A stretch of 64,000 nt of DNA from Zobellia galactanivorans (GCF_000973105.1 NC_015844.1:868001-932000); one strand, 5' to 3'; numbered from the stretch's first letter, positions 52,769 through 62,475 are shown. Program-made: numbers and translations. The notes: generated by a model not told the origin, from the sequence alone.

Positions 52769-54117
52769 TAAAGAAACAATCGTTCAATTTTAGGAATGGC
52801 TTCCGGTAGACAACAGACCACTACCCGGTCGCCTGCCTGTATTTCAAAGCCCCCTAAGGCTATGATTCCTTCTTCTCCCCTGATGACCCCACCTATGGTA
52901 GCGGCCCTCGGGAAATCAAGTTCACGGATAACACTTCCCGTTACCCTTGAGTTGGGTTTGACCACAAATTCGAGTATTTCCGCGTTTAAATTGTTCAAAC
53001 GCATCAAAGCTACCACTTCACCTTTTCTAATATGGCGAAATATGTTATTGGCAGCCAATAGCTTTTTATTGATCAAGGTATCTATACCTATGGAATGCGA
53101 TAGTTGAAAGTAGTCCATATTCTCGACCAAGGCAATGGTTTTCTTGATACGCTTCGACTTGGCCACAAGACAAGACATAATGTTGGTTTCGGAGTTTCCG
53201 GTCACCGCAATAAAGGCATCCATAGACTCTAGGCTTTCCTCTTCCAACAGTTCAACATTTCTACCGTCTCCGTTAATGACCAAGGCATTTGGCAAATCGT
53301 CCGCAAGGTCAAAGGCCTTTTCCTTATCCTTTTCAATAAGTTTTACATTGAACTTGTTGGCACACAGGTCTCGTGCGGCCTTAAAGCCCACTTTACTACC
53401 GCCCAAGATCATTACGTTTCGAATGGACTCCTTTTTTTTACCCGTAAGCTTATACAGTTGGTCTACCCCTTCTTTCGTCGTGATAAAATAAACTTGGTCA
53501 CCGTGTTTAAAAACGGTGTCCCCCCTAGGTATAACCGTATATTGGGTACCGGTTCGCTGTAAGGCGATCGGCATAAAATTGAGTTCTGGAAAAATACGGG
53601 CCGCCTCTTTTACCGTCTTTCCGACAAAGGGCGCACTGGCCAATAGCGAAACCCCGATCATGATAAGTTTACCTTCCTCGAACTCGTAGGTATCGTTAAA
53701 AGCCGACTTGTTCAACAGCAATTGTATCTCGGTCGCTGCCAGCTCTTCGGGGGAAATCAGTTCGTCTATACCAAGATCGGCAAAGCGGATGCTTTCACGT
53801 TCTTCGATAAACTCCGTGTTCGATATTCTGGCGATGGTTCTTTTACATCCCAATTGCTTGGCCAGCATACATAAGGTGATATTGGTGGTCTCCGAGGAAG
53901 TTACCCCGATTACCAACCTTGAATTTTGCACATCGGCATCCCTAAGTACGGAAAGCGAAGTGGCATCACCACGCAGCACACGAATATCCAAATGAGTATC
54001 GGCATAGGCCAAACTCTCTTTTTTAGTATCGATGAGCGTAATATCCTGTGATTCGTAAGATAGCAGTTTGGCCAAGTGAAAACCTACTTCACCAGCACCT
54101 GCAATTATAATTTTCAT
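52768..54117 (-). CDS. trkA: TrkA, NAD+-binding regulatory subunit of K+ uptake
   Basis: A cytoplasmic gating ring protein of 449 residues containing two RCK-N/RCK-C pairs. The first nucleotide motif is IIAGAGEVGFHLAKLLS at the N terminus; the second is MILGGSKVGFKAARDL. Each RCK-C half has a FVVKPNSRVTGSVIREL-type block. It shares its last base with trkH. A TAATTTTG -7 element lies upstream on the minus strand at 54198-54205. Confidence 0.95.
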   Translation of the reverse strand: MKIIIAGAGEVGFHLAKLLSYESQDITLIDTKKESLAYADTHLDIRVLRGDATSLSVLRDADVQNSRLVIGVTSSETTNITLCMLAKQLGCKRTIARISNTEFIEERESIRFADLGIDELISPEELAATEIQLLLNKSAFNDTYEFEEGKLIMIGVSLLASAPFVGKTVKEAARIFPELNFMPIALQRTGTQYTVIPRGDTVFKHGDQVYFITTKEGVDQLYKLTGKKKESIRNVMILGGSKVGFKAARDLCANKFNVKLIEKDKEKAFDLADDLPNALVINGDGRNVELLEEESLESMDAFIAVTGNSETNIMSCLVAKSKRIKKTIALVENMDYFQLSHSIGIDTLINKKLLAANNIFRHIRKGEVVALMRLNNLNAEILEFVVKPNSRVTGSVIRELDFPRAATIGGVIRGEEGIIALGGFEIQAGDRVVVCCLPEAIPKIERLFL

Positions 54118-54197
54118 GTATCAGCAACTTTGTTGGGATCGGCAGCACACACCCCTCTATGAATATAAAACCAGTTTCTAGCTTATATTTTGCTGGG

Positions 54198-54205
54198 CAA
54201 AATTA
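54198..54205 (-). promoter_or_regulatory. trkA promoter -7 element
   Basis: TAATTTTG on the minus strand (CAAAATTA on the plus strand), 81 bp before trkA. No convincing -33. Confidence 0.35.
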
Positions 54206-54303
54206 CATAATATTTCGGTTGACTTTTTAAAATGCCCATAAAATACACTTTACCCTCCTAGGCTTTCGTGATGTTGCATAAACGTTTACTTGTCACGATA
54301 TTG

Positions 54304-54311
54304 TATCTTTG
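54304..54311 (+). promoter_or_regulatory. TAnnTTTG promoter element for ubiE/menG
   Basis: TATCTTTG lies 19 bp before the ATG at 54331 and inside the upstream ORF extension, so it supports the internal start. Confidence 0.5.
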
Positions 54312-54330
54312 CCCCAAAAATTGCCCGAAA

Positions 54331-55062
54331 ATGGACAAAAAGGTTACTCCTTACAAAGATTCCGAGCTTGGAAAGAAAGACCAAGTTACGCAAATGTTCG
54401 ATAACATATCAGAAAATTACGATGGCCTGAACCGTGTCATTTCCTTCGGTATAGACATCAAATGGCGCAAAAGGGTGGTGGCCATTTTGACCGCGAAGAA
54501 ACCTAATAATATATTGGACATTGCCACAGGCACAGGAGACCTCGCCATTAACCTGGTGGAAACCGGCGCCGAAAAAATTGTAGGCCTTGACATATCTCCT
54601 GGAATGTTAGAGGTCGGCAAAAAGAAAATAGCCCAAAAAAACCTGGACCAAAAAATAGACATGGTCATCGGCGACAGCGAAAACCTGCCTTTTGAAGACA
54701 ATAGTTTCGATGCCGTAACCGTAGCCTTTGGTGTTCGGAATTTTGAAACCTTGGAAAAAGGCCTCGCCGAAATACACAGGGTATTGGCCCCGAAAGGCAC
54801 CTTTGTGGTCTTAGAAACCTCGGTACCGACCAAAACCCCGTTTAAACAGGGATATAATACGTATACCAAATATATGTTGCCCGCCATTGGCAAACTCTTT
54901 TCCAAAGACAAAGCAGCCTATTCTTACCTGAGCGAATCGGCATCTGTTTTCCCACATGGTGATGCCTTCAACAATATTTTACGCAAAATCGGGTTTATAG
55001 AGGTAGAGAACAGGCCCCAAACATTTGGGGTTGCATCGATTTACGTTGCCACAAAAAAATGA
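54331..55062 (+). CDS. ubiE: demethylmenaquinone methyltransferase (UbiE/MenG)
   Basis: The last step of menaquinone synthesis, C-methylation of demethylmenaquinone. It is 243 residues from ATG 54331. The family signature FDNISENYDGLNRVISFGIDI-like start, ILDIATGTGDLAINL for SAM binding and AVTVAFGVRNFETLEKGLAEI are all present. Bacteroidota use menaquinone, so MenG is the better name. The PorT-like gene follows 75 bp later on the same strand, an arrangement common in flavobacteria. Confidence 0.95.
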   Translation: MDKKVTPYKDSELGKKDQVTQMFDNISENYDGLNRVISFGIDIKWRKRVVAILTAKKPNNILDIATGTGDLAINLVETGAEKIVGLDISPGMLEVGKKKIAQKNLDQKIDMVIGDSENLPFEDNSFDAVTVAFGVRNFETLEKGLAEIHRVLAPKGTFVVLETSVPTKTPFKQGYNTYTKYMLPAIGKLFSKDKAAYSYLSESASVFPHGDAFNNILRKIGFIEVENRPQTFGVASIYVATKK

Positions 55063-55137
55063 CACGGTCGTTATGACCAAATAAACCAGAGGTTCGACCT
55101 TTTTAAAAGCGAAAAGCGGACGGATAATTTTTTTTGA

Positions 55138-55857
55138 ATGAAAAGATTTTTTTTGGTTCTGGGAGGTATCTTATTCCTATCCTTACCGGCGAACGCCCAA
55201 TTCAATTCCAACCCGGTTCTAAATATCGAGAACAAGGATAAAAAATTCTTGAACTACGGCTATTTTTTGGGTTTCAACCAATACGGATTCAAATTTGAAT
55301 ACAAACAAGATCGGGGCAACCAAGGCACCGACATACAAGTCTTGGAGTCTACCGGATTTAACGTAGGCCTTATCGGCGAACTGCGCCTTAATGAATTTTT
55401 GGATGTAAGGCTAGAACCCGGACTATACTATAACGCAAGAACCTTGGGTTTTCCCGGATTTGCCGCAACTGACGAAGGAGAAAGCGACGCCATTACCGAA
55501 GTAAAATCGACTTACATCAATTTTCCCGTTCTTTTAAAGATCGGCACACGTCGTTTTGGCAATTTCAAACCTTTTCTAGTTGCCGGCCCATCGGCCTCAC
55601 TCAACCTTGGAAGCAACGAAAAAAGTCTTGACGACAACAGCAGCGGAACCTTCCGTATGAAAAAATGGACTTACAACTACGAACTGGGCTTCGGTATAGA
55701 TTTCTACCTCGAGTACTTTAAATTTACCCCATCCATACGCGGTGTCTTCGGCCTAACGGACGAACTGGTACGCGACAAGGACCCCAACAGTCCATGGACC
55801 GGAAATATCGAATCCATGAAAACACGCGGACTCTTTATCAACTTTACCTTTGAATAA
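55138..55857 (+). CDS. porT: PorT-like type IX secretion outer-membrane protein
   Basis: A 239-residue beta-barrel protein with signal peptide (ending LPANAQ) and alternating hydrophobic strands ending in a terminal Phe (GLFINFTFE), the barrel-assembly signal. YGYFLGFNQYGFKFEY and INFPVLLKIGTRRFGNFKPFLVAG are typical of the PorT/SprT proteins needed for T9SS. The position next to ubiE supports this. It could be another outer-membrane-barrel family 13 member; PorT is favoured. Confidence 0.78.
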   Translation: MKRFFLVLGGILFLSLPANAQFNSNPVLNIENKDKKFLNYGYFLGFNQYGFKFEYKQDRGNQGTDIQVLESTGFNVGLIGELRLNEFLDVRLEPGLYYNARTLGFPGFAATDEGESDAITEVKSTYINFPVLLKIGTRRFGNFKPFLVAGPSASLNLGSNEKSLDDNSSGTFRMKKWTYNYELGFGIDFYLEYFKFTPSIRGVFGLTDELVRDKDPNSPWTGNIESMKTRGLFINFTFE

Positions 55858-55864
55858 AAAAGCG

Positions 55865-56587
55865 CTAGCCCCTTCTAATTTCATTTAACAATATAGCCGT
55901 AGCAGTTGCCACGTTAAGGCTTTCCGTAGTGTTTTTCCCAAACTGGGGTATGCTTATTTTCCGCGACACCAAAGCTTCCACTTCTTTCGACACCCCATTG
56001 GCCTCATTGCCCATTACCAATATTCCCGACTCGGGCATAGCCTTCGTATAAACACTGACACCGTCCATAAAGGCTCCATATATATCGCTGGGCACTCCCT
56101 CCAAAAAAGTAGGCAAATCGGTATAACCGATATTCACACGGGATATCGACCCCATAGTAGCCTGTAAGGTTTTAGGATTGTAACAATCTACCGTATTCAA
56201 GGAACAGACCAAATGTTCAATACCGAACCAATCGCACAACCGAATGATCGTACCCAGGTTACCCGGATCACGAACATCATCGAGCACAAGGACCCACCCC
56301 GTCAAATCGGGCTTTCGGGCCTTAGGAATCTCAAAAACCCCCAACACTTTGTTCGGAGCGGTAAGCGCACTCATTTTTTTCAACTCCACCTCTGAAACAA
56401 GCTCCACCAAACCAGCCGCACCCACCTCTATTTCGGCATCGGTACTATAAACGGCATTTACCTTGAAATCTGAGGCCACCAACTCACTTACGACCTTTAT
56501 ACCCTCGGCCACAAAAAGGTTGTGACGATTACGGTACTTTTTTTGGTGTAGACTTTTAACGAGTTTGATCTGATTTTTTGAAACCAT
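55865..56587 (-). CDS. TrmH-family (SpoU) RNA ribose methyltransferase
   Basis: A 240-residue protein with an N-terminal substrate-binding domain and a SPOUT knot. Motif 1 is VLDDVRDPGNLGTIIR, motif 2 is ILVMGNEANGVSKE and motif 3 is ISIPQFGKNTTESLNVATA. It could modify rRNA or tRNA; RlmB and TsnR types are not separated by these motifs. It is divergent from tamL and convergent with the PorT-like gene. Confidence 0.92.
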   Translation of the reverse strand: MVSKNQIKLVKSLHQKKYRNRHNLFVAEGIKVVSELVASDFKVNAVYSTDAEIEVGAAGLVELVSEVELKKMSALTAPNKVLGVFEIPKARKPDLTGWVLVLDDVRDPGNLGTIIRLCDWFGIEHLVCSLNTVDCYNPKTLQATMGSISRVNIGYTDLPTFLEGVPSDIYGAFMDGVSVYTKAMPESGILVMGNEANGVSKEVEALVSRKISIPQFGKNTTESLNVATATAILLNEIRRG

Positions 56588-56761
56588 GGAGTTCTGTGCG
56601 TCTTACTATGAATATATCCAGACTGCAAATATGCTATTTTGAAGCTACAATTTATACCCAAACACTAAAATTAAGGTCATAAATTTCCCCCAAAAAAGTG
56701 TATCCCTACAGAAAACCCTATATTTTCGACTCCAAATAAAAAAGTTTAAATGAAATCAATG

Positions 56762-56769
56762 TATTTTTG
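56762..56769 (+). promoter_or_regulatory. TAnnTTTG promoter element for tamL
   Basis: TATTTTTG lies 6 bp before the ATG at 56776 and overlaps the in-frame TTG at 56767, so the ATG is preferred and the leader is very short. Confidence 0.45.
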
Positions 56770-56775
56770 ACCTCT

Positions 56776-59388
56776 ATGGGCAAAACGTTTCGCTTTACTA
56801 AGTCCACTATTAGAATAAGCCTATTGCTTATAGCTCTCGTGGTCAACTCGTGCAACACGCTAAAGCGCGTGGATGACGATGAACTTTTGCTCAAAAAAAA
56901 CACCATTTACGCCGACAGCATTGAAGTCAAGAGCGAAGAAATAAAAAGTTTGATCGTTCAAGAGCCGAACACCACACTTTTAGGCTACCCGTTACGACTG
57001 AACCTACACAACCTCGCTAAAAAAAATCCGGATTCATCTTATCAGGTCTGGCTTCACGAAAGTGCCAAACGAGAACAGAGGCTGATCAATTTCCTTTCCA
57101 AAAAACAGGTAGACCGACTCGGTAAATCTTTTCTGGTAAGCGGTCTGAGCGAATGGCTCAAAAAGGTCGGCGAGGCCCCGGCCATTTTAGACACCACAAA
57201 AACCAGACGCACCTTGGAAAGGCTGCGCGCCTATTACGGAAGCAAAGGTTACTTTAACAATAACACTACATACGAGATAGACACGCTCAGTAAAAAAAGA
57301 AGGGCCATGGTTGCCTATAAAGTCGATCTCGGCCATCCCTTTATGATCGATTCGGTATCCAAAAAGATTGCATCAAGGGCCATAGACTCCATTTACACCC
57401 TCCACAAGGCGGAATCGTTCGTTAAGAGCGGAGACCAATTCGACCTTACGAAATTTGCCAGTGAAAGGGAGCGCCTCAGCACTATTTTTAGAAATTCGGG
57501 CATCTATAACTTTCAAGAAAGCTCAATTTCTTACGACATCGCTACCGATACCACTAAATTGGCCAATGATCAAAAAATGAACATTGAGCTGAACATCGAC
57601 AACTTTAAAAGACGGGGCGACAGTGCCGTAACCAGTGCCGAATACAAAGTGTACAAATTTGACAAGATCAATATTTACACCGATTATTTATATGACGAAC
57701 GCGATAGCGAACAAAAGTTCATCCGTTACGGAGACTACACCATTTTTTACCGCAACAAACTAAGGTTCAAGCCCAAGACCTTGGCCAATGCCGTATTTTT
57801 CGAAAAAGACAGTATTTATAAAGATATAGACCGTACCCGAACCTATAGGCAAATTACCAGCTTGGGCGTTTTTAAATATCCTACGATCACATCAACACCC
57901 AACGATAGCGCAGCGGTTTTAGACGCCAACATTTATCTGGCGGCGCGACCCAAGTATTCGCTGGGAACCTCATTTGAAGTCACCCGATCCAACATTCAGC
58001 AGGTAGGCTTGGCGCTAAGTCCTTCCTTACAGGCGAGAAACTTGTTCGGAGGTGCCGAGAACTTGAATTTGGCGGGCAGATTGAGCATTGGCTCATCGAA
58101 CGACCCCAGTATAATAGACAGTAGGTTCTTTAACATTCAAGAGTTCGGGGCCGACCTCACCTTAGACATACCCAGGTTCTGGTTTCCCTTTATCAACACC
58201 AGTAAAATCATACCGAGCTATACCCTGCCCAGAACACGGATTTCCGTCGGAACGAGCTTTCAGAAAAACATAGGCCTAGACAAACAGGCCTTCAGTACGG
58301 TCTTGGGCTATAACTGGACACCTTCGGACTTTATCAAACACAACATTGAACTGCTCAACATACAGTTCGTAAAGAACGTAAACCCCGACCGATTTTTTAA
58401 TGTCTATCAAAACTCCTACGAACAGTTAGATGCGGTAGCCGATAATTTTGACAGCTATAACGACGCTATAAACTACCCCGAACTGACACGTAATTTTGAA
58501 ACCTCGGAAAGTTCGGACGACCCAAGCCTTCGCATTCCTTTAGGAACCACCGATTTCACAAATGCCATTCTTAATGGAACGGTGTCGAGTACCGCTGATG
58601 AATTTCAAACCGTAAGCCGTATCGAAGAGCGAAGACAACGGCTTACCGAAGACAACCTGATCTTTGCCAGCAATTACACCCTGAACCTGAACAACCGCGA
58701 AGGGCTTACCGACAACCAATTCTATCAATTCAGGTTCAAGTTCGAAAGTGCGGGCAATGTTTTATCCTTGCTCTCGAACATTGTCCCCTTCAATGAAAAT
58801 GACAGCGGAGACCAATTGGTCTTCAGCGTTCCTTACAGCCAATACCTTAAAACAGAATTCGACTATGTAAAATATTGGGCCACATCGCGTACCAACGTAT
58901 TGGCCTTTCGTAGCTTTTTCGGCATAGCCATTCCTTACGGAAACTCCGACAACATTCCCTTCGTTCGCAGCTATTTTGCGGGAGGGGCCAACGACATCAG
59001 GGCCTGGTCTCCCTATTCCCTTGGGCCTGGAAGCACCGACGCCATTAATGACTTTAACGAGGCCAACCTAAAAATTGAGCTCAACCTTGAATATCGCTTC
59101 CCCGTAATCGGAAATATGAAAGGGGCACTTTTTGCCGATGCCGGAAACATTTGGAACGTTTTCGACAACGTAGAAGACCCGGCGGCCACCTTTACAGGAT
59201 TCAAATCCTTGGAAGACGTTGCCCTAGGGACCGGTTTCGGACTCCGATACGATTTCACCTATTTTATCTTACGGGCCGATTTGGGCTTCAAAACCTATAA
59301 TCCAGCGGAAGAAATGTCAAAACGATGGTTCAGGGACTACAATTTCGCCAACGCGGTACTCCAAATTGGAATCAACTACCCCTTCTAA
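56776..59388 (+). CDS. tamL: BamA/TamA-type outer-membrane lipoprotein TamL
   Basis: A large Omp85-family protein of 870 residues. A lipoprotein signal ends VVNSC (Cys about 26), then POTRA-type repeats (about 140-440) and a C-terminal surface-antigen barrel with YFAGGANDIRAWSPYSLGPG, LKIELNLEYRFPVIGNMKGALFADAG and a final aromatic INYPF. The RAW motif matches the (V/I)RG(F/Y) loop of Omp85. In Bacteroidota the lipidated TamA homologue works with TamB; no tamB is within 4 kb downstream here. It helps assemble outer-membrane proteins or transport lipids. Confidence 0.9.
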   Translation: MGKTFRFTKSTIRISLLLIALVVNSCNTLKRVDDDELLLKKNTIYADSIEVKSEEIKSLIVQEPNTTLLGYPLRLNLHNLAKKNPDSSYQVWLHESAKREQRLINFLSKKQVDRLGKSFLVSGLSEWLKKVGEAPAILDTTKTRRTLERLRAYYGSKGYFNNNTTYEIDTLSKKRRAMVAYKVDLGHPFMIDSVSKKIASRAIDSIYTLHKAESFVKSGDQFDLTKFASERERLSTIFRNSGIYNFQESSISYDIATDTTKLANDQKMNIELNIDNFKRRGDSAVTSAEYKVYKFDKINIYTDYLYDERDSEQKFIRYGDYTIFYRNKLRFKPKTLANAVFFEKDSIYKDIDRTRTYRQITSLGVFKYPTITSTPNDSAAVLDANIYLAARPKYSLGTSFEVTRSNIQQVGLALSPSLQARNLFGGAENLNLAGRLSIGSSNDPSIIDSRFFNIQEFGADLTLDIPRFWFPFINTSKIIPSYTLPRTRISVGTSFQKNIGLDKQAFSTVLGYNWTPSDFIKHNIELLNIQFVKNVNPDRFFNVYQNSYEQLDAVADNFDSYNDAINYPELTRNFETSESSDDPSLRIPLGTTDFTNAILNGTVSSTADEFQTVSRIEERRQRLTEDNLIFASNYTLNLNNREGLTDNQFYQFRFKFESAGNVLSLLSNIVPFNENDSGDQLVFSVPYSQYLKTEFDYVKYWATSRTNVLAFRSFFGIAIPYGNSDNIPFVRSYFAGGANDIRAWSPYSLGPGSTDAINDFNEANLKIELNLEYRFPVIGNMKGALFADAGNIWNVFDNVEDPAATFTGFKSLEDVALGTGFGLRYDFTYFILRADLGFKTYNPAEEMSKRWFRDYNFANAVLQIGINYPF

Positions 59389-59547
59389 AATGGCCGTAAA
59401 TTATTTTTTCACCCCACCGTGCAGAAACAGGCACATCTTTTAAAACACTCATAAAACAGGGCGGCAAAAGGCTAATTTTATCACAATATTCGGCCTTATA
59501 GGGTATAAACTTATAAACACCCATCTTTTTAGACCTATTTATTTTAT

Positions 59548-59555
59548 TACATTTG
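59548..59555 (+). promoter_or_regulatory. TAnnTTTG promoter element for fbaA
   Basis: TACATTTG lies 41 bp before the fbaA ATG; no clear -33 TTG. Confidence 0.4.
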
Positions 59556-59596
59556 CCCTATTCATTTTTTACATAACTATATAGACCAGAAATATT

Positions 59597-60664
59597 ATGG
59601 CCCACAGTATAAAACCAGGTGTCGCAACAGGTGACGAAGTACAAGCGATTTTCAATTATGCCAAGGAGAAAGGATTTGCCCTTCCGGCAGTGAACGTTAT
59701 CGGCTCAGATACGATTAACGGTGTTCTAGAAACAGCGGCAAGTTTAAACGCCCCTGTAATCATTCAATTCTCTAATGGCGGTGCTCAGTTTAACGCTGGC
59801 AAAGGTCTATCCAACGATGGTCAAAAAGCAGCTATTCTTGGTGCCGTTGCCGGAGCAAAACACGTTCATCAATTGGCAGAGGCCTATGGCGCTACCGTTA
59901 TTCTTCACACCGACCACTGTGCCAAAAAATTATTGCCTTGGATAGACGGACTTTTAGATGCCAGTGAAAAGCATTTCGCCGAAACCGGAAAATCCCTTTT
60001 CAGCTCGCACATGATCGACCTTTCAGAGGAGCCTCTTGAAGAGAACATTGAAATCTGCAAGGGCTACTTAGAGCGCATGAGCAAGATGAACATGACCCTA
60101 GAAATCGAACTTGGCATTACAGGTGGTGAGGAAGATGGTGTTGACAACTCAGATGTTGACGATTCTAAATTGTACACCCAGCCCGAAGAAGTTGCCTACG
60201 CCTACGAAGAGCTTTCTAAAGTAAGTCCGAAATTCACTATTGCTGCCGCTTTTGGTAACGTTCACGGTGTATACAAACCAGGTAACGTTAAGTTGACCCC
60301 AAAAATCCTTAAAAACTCCCAAGAATACATTTCCGAAAAATACGGTGTAGAGCATAACCATATCGATTTTGTTTTTCACGGAGGATCGGGTTCTACCGTT
60401 GAAGAAATCAGGGAAGCTATTGGCTACGGGGTTATAAAAATGAATATCGACACCGATTTGCAGTATGCATTTTTAGCTGGGGTACGTGATTATGTCCAAG
60501 ACAACAAAGACTACCTACAATCACAAATAGGAAACCCAAAAGGTGCCGACGAACCTAACAAGAAATATTACGACCCAAGAGTTTGGCTACGTGAAGGAGA
60601 AAAATCTTTTATCGAAAGATTGAAGAAAGCCTTTGAAGACCTAAACAACGTTAACACCCTATAA
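59597..60664 (+). CDS. fbaA: class II fructose-bisphosphate aldolase
   Basis: A zinc aldolase of glycolysis and gluconeogenesis, 355 residues, class IIA like E. coli. Metal and substrate residues lie in VILHTDHCAKKLLPW, FGNVHGVYKPGNVKL and FVFHGGSGSTVEEI. NIDTDLQYAFLAGVRDY precedes the C-terminal helices. It is followed by accD after 27 bp, so the two may share a transcript. Confidence 0.96.
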   Translation: MAHSIKPGVATGDEVQAIFNYAKEKGFALPAVNVIGSDTINGVLETAASLNAPVIIQFSNGGAQFNAGKGLSNDGQKAAILGAVAGAKHVHQLAEAYGATVILHTDHCAKKLLPWIDGLLDASEKHFAETGKSLFSSHMIDLSEEPLEENIEICKGYLERMSKMNMTLEIELGITGGEEDGVDNSDVDDSKLYTQPEEVAYAYEELSKVSPKFTIAAAFGNVHGVYKPGNVKLTPKILKNSQEYISEKYGVEHNHIDFVFHGGSGSTVEEIREAIGYGVIKMNIDTDLQYAFLAGVRDYVQDNKDYLQSQIGNPKGADEPNKKYYDPRVWLREGEKSFIERLKKAFEDLNNVNTL

Positions 60665-60691
60665 AGTAGAAATACATCCCCAAACTAATTT

Positions 60692-61576
60692 ATGGAAGAT
60701 ATGACGGCTTGGTTCAGAAGAAAGGAAAAGGGAATACAAACGGCGACGGAAGAGAAAAAAGACACCCCAAAAGGGTTGTGGTACAAATCTCCAACGGGAA
60801 AGATCGTTGAGTCTGAGGTACTCGCCAAAAACTTTTATGTGAGCCCTGAAGACGACTACCATGTTCGCATCGGGAGTAAAGAGTATTTTGAAATACTTTT
60901 TGACGACAACAAATTCAGGGAACTTGATGCCAAATTGACTTCTAAAGACCCTTTAAAATTCGAGGATACCAAAAAATATTCAGAACGCTTAAAGGCCGCC
61001 CAGAAGAAAACAGGACTCAAAGACGCCGTTAGAACCGGCTTTGGAAAGTCTATGGGCAAAGACATCGTCATAGCCTGTATGGATTTTAATTTCATAGGCG
61101 GCTCAATGGGCAGTGTGGTAGGCGAAAAAATCGCACGGGCCATAGATTATGCCATGAAAAAGAAGGTTCCTTTTGTTATGATTTCAAAATCAGGTGGGGC
61201 CCGTATGATGGAAGCCGCCCTTTCATTGATGCAATTGGCCAAGACCTCGGCCAAATTGGCACAATTGGCAGAGGCTAAATTACCGTACATATCGCTTTGT
61301 ACCGACCCAACTACAGGGGGTACAACGGCTTCATATGCCATGTTGGGCGATATTAACATCTCCGAACCTGGCGCCTTGATCGGTTTTGCCGGGCCAAGGG
61401 TGGTAAAAGAAGCTACGGGAAAAGAACTTCCCGATGGTTTCCAAACGGCGGAATTTGTAAAAGAACACGGTTTTCTCGATTTTATCTCCCACAGAAGGGA
61501 TTTGAAAAAGAAAATCAATCTTTATATTGATTTGATCCAGAACAACCCGGTTAGGTCTGAGGAAATTTCAGCATGA
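60692..61576 (+). CDS. accD: acetyl-CoA carboxylase carboxyltransferase subunit beta, zinc-ribbon cysteines absent
   Basis: The beta subunit of the carboxyltransferase in fatty-acid synthesis, 294 residues. The N-terminal zinc-ribbon position is clear from its frame ([20 protein letters not shown], then [13 protein letters not shown]) but the four ligands are Ser33, Gly36, Ser51 and Asp54, so this domain cannot bind zinc. The crotonase-fold part is intact: [40 protein letters not shown] and [17 protein letters not shown]. An ATG at 60701 is an alternative start. The next gene overlaps by 4 bp. Confidence 0.94.
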   Translation: MEDMTAWFRRKEKGIQTATEEKKDTPKGLWYKSPTGKIVESEVLAKNFYVSPEDDYHVRIGSKEYFEILFDDNKFRELDAKLTSKDPLKFEDTKKYSERLKAAQKKTGLKDAVRTGFGKSMGKDIVIACMDFNFIGGSMGSVVGEKIARAIDYAMKKKVPFVMISKSGGARMMEAALSLMQLAKTSAKLAQLAEAKLPYISLCTDPTTGGTTASYAMLGDINISEPGALIGFAGPRVVKEATGKELPDGFQTAEFVKEHGFLDFISHRRDLKKKINLYIDLIQNNPVRSEEISA

Positions 61577-62058
61577 AACCTATAGTTCTTCTTATTTTCA
61601 TTTCACTGGGGTTGACCTGTTGTTCTACCGATAAAGAAAAAGAGCTTGCCGCTGAAGATGCGGCAAGCTTTTTAAAAGATGGGGCTAGGGTAATCGCGGT
61701 AAAAACTACCGGAAATGAGAACGCCTATTCTTTTGAGGTTACCATTGAAAGTGCGGACACCGGTTGCGAGCAATACGCCGATTGGTGGGAAATCGTCGAC
61801 CTTGACGGACACCTTATCTATCGAAGGATCCTTACCCACAGCCATGTTGACGAACAACCTTTTTCACGTACGGGTACAAACATCCAATTAAAAAAGAATA
61901 CCCAAGTATACGTTCGTGCCCATATGAACGCCACCGGATATTCTACCAAGGGGCAAAAAGGTTCCGTAGAAAGCGGTTTTATACCCACGATCTTGGATGC
62001 CAAGTTCGCCAATGACCTGGAAAAAGCAGACCCGCTTCCATCAGGATGCGAATTTTAG
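61573..62058 (+). CDS. lipoprotein of unknown function
   Basis: A 161-residue lipoprotein with lipobox LGLTCC and the conserved-looking [20 protein letters not shown] and an [17 protein letters not shown] middle. It ends SGCEF. Two cysteines (in DTGCEQ and PSGCEF) could form a disulfide in the periplasm. It overlaps accD by 4 bp (ATGA), so translation is coupled. No family recognised. Confidence 0.8.
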   Translation: MKPIVLLIFISLGLTCCSTDKEKELAAEDAASFLKDGARVIAVKTTGNENAYSFEVTIESADTGCEQYADWWEIVDLDGHLIYRRILTHSHVDEQPFSRTGTNIQLKKNTQVYVRAHMNATGYSTKGQKGSVESGFIPTILDAKFANDLEKADPLPSGCEF

Positions 62059-62102
62059 TCCACATATTAAGAGGGCTCCCTTTAAAATATCAATTTTAAT
62101 TG

Positions 62103-62110
62103 TATCTTTG
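62103..62110 (+). promoter_or_regulatory. rpsO promoter -7 element
   Basis: TATCTTTG lies 54 bp before the rpsO ATG. The longer leader is where an S15 autoregulatory structure would sit, although I cannot identify one. Confidence 0.45.
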
Positions 62111-62164
62111 CCGCTTGACCGAAAATCGGCCATATACATAAAAATCATTTAAAATAATATTGGC

Positions 62165-62434
62165 ATGTATCTAACAAAAGAAGTAAAAGCCGAAATCTTT
62201 AAGAAACACGGCGGAAAAGAGGAGAACACTGGTTCTACCGAAGGACAAATCGCATTGTTTACACACCGTATCAATCATTTGACCGGCCACTTAAAAAGAA
62301 ACCACAAAGATTTCAACACTGAGCGTTCGTTAGTACGTTTGGTAGGTAAGAGAAGAAGTCTACTAGATTACTTGAAAAAGAAAGATATTGTAAAATATCG
62401 TGAGCTTATCAAGGAACTAGGCATTAGAAAATAA
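62165..62434 (+). CDS. rpsO: 30S ribosomal protein S15
   Basis: An 89-residue ribosomal protein with the S15 pattern GSTEGQIALFTHRINHLTGHL and LVRLVGKRRSLLDYLKKKD. It binds 16S rRNA helices 20-22 early in assembly. The pnp gene follows, the same order as in E. coli, though with a terminator between them. Confidence 0.98.
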   Translation: MYLTKEVKAEIFKKHGGKEENTGSTEGQIALFTHRINHLTGHLKRNHKDFNTERSLVRLVGKRRSLLDYLKKKDIVKYRELIKELGIRK

Positions 62435-62441
62435 GTATATC

Positions 62442-62475
62442 ATAAGGGCTGAAATTTTCGGCCCTTATTTTTTTT
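62442..62475 (+). terminator. intrinsic terminator after rpsO
   Basis: ATAAGGGC (62442-62449) with GCCCTTAT (62461-62468), extended inward by GAAA/TTTC, and a run of Ts, 8 bp after the stop. Readthrough to pnp is possible. Confidence 0.8.
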
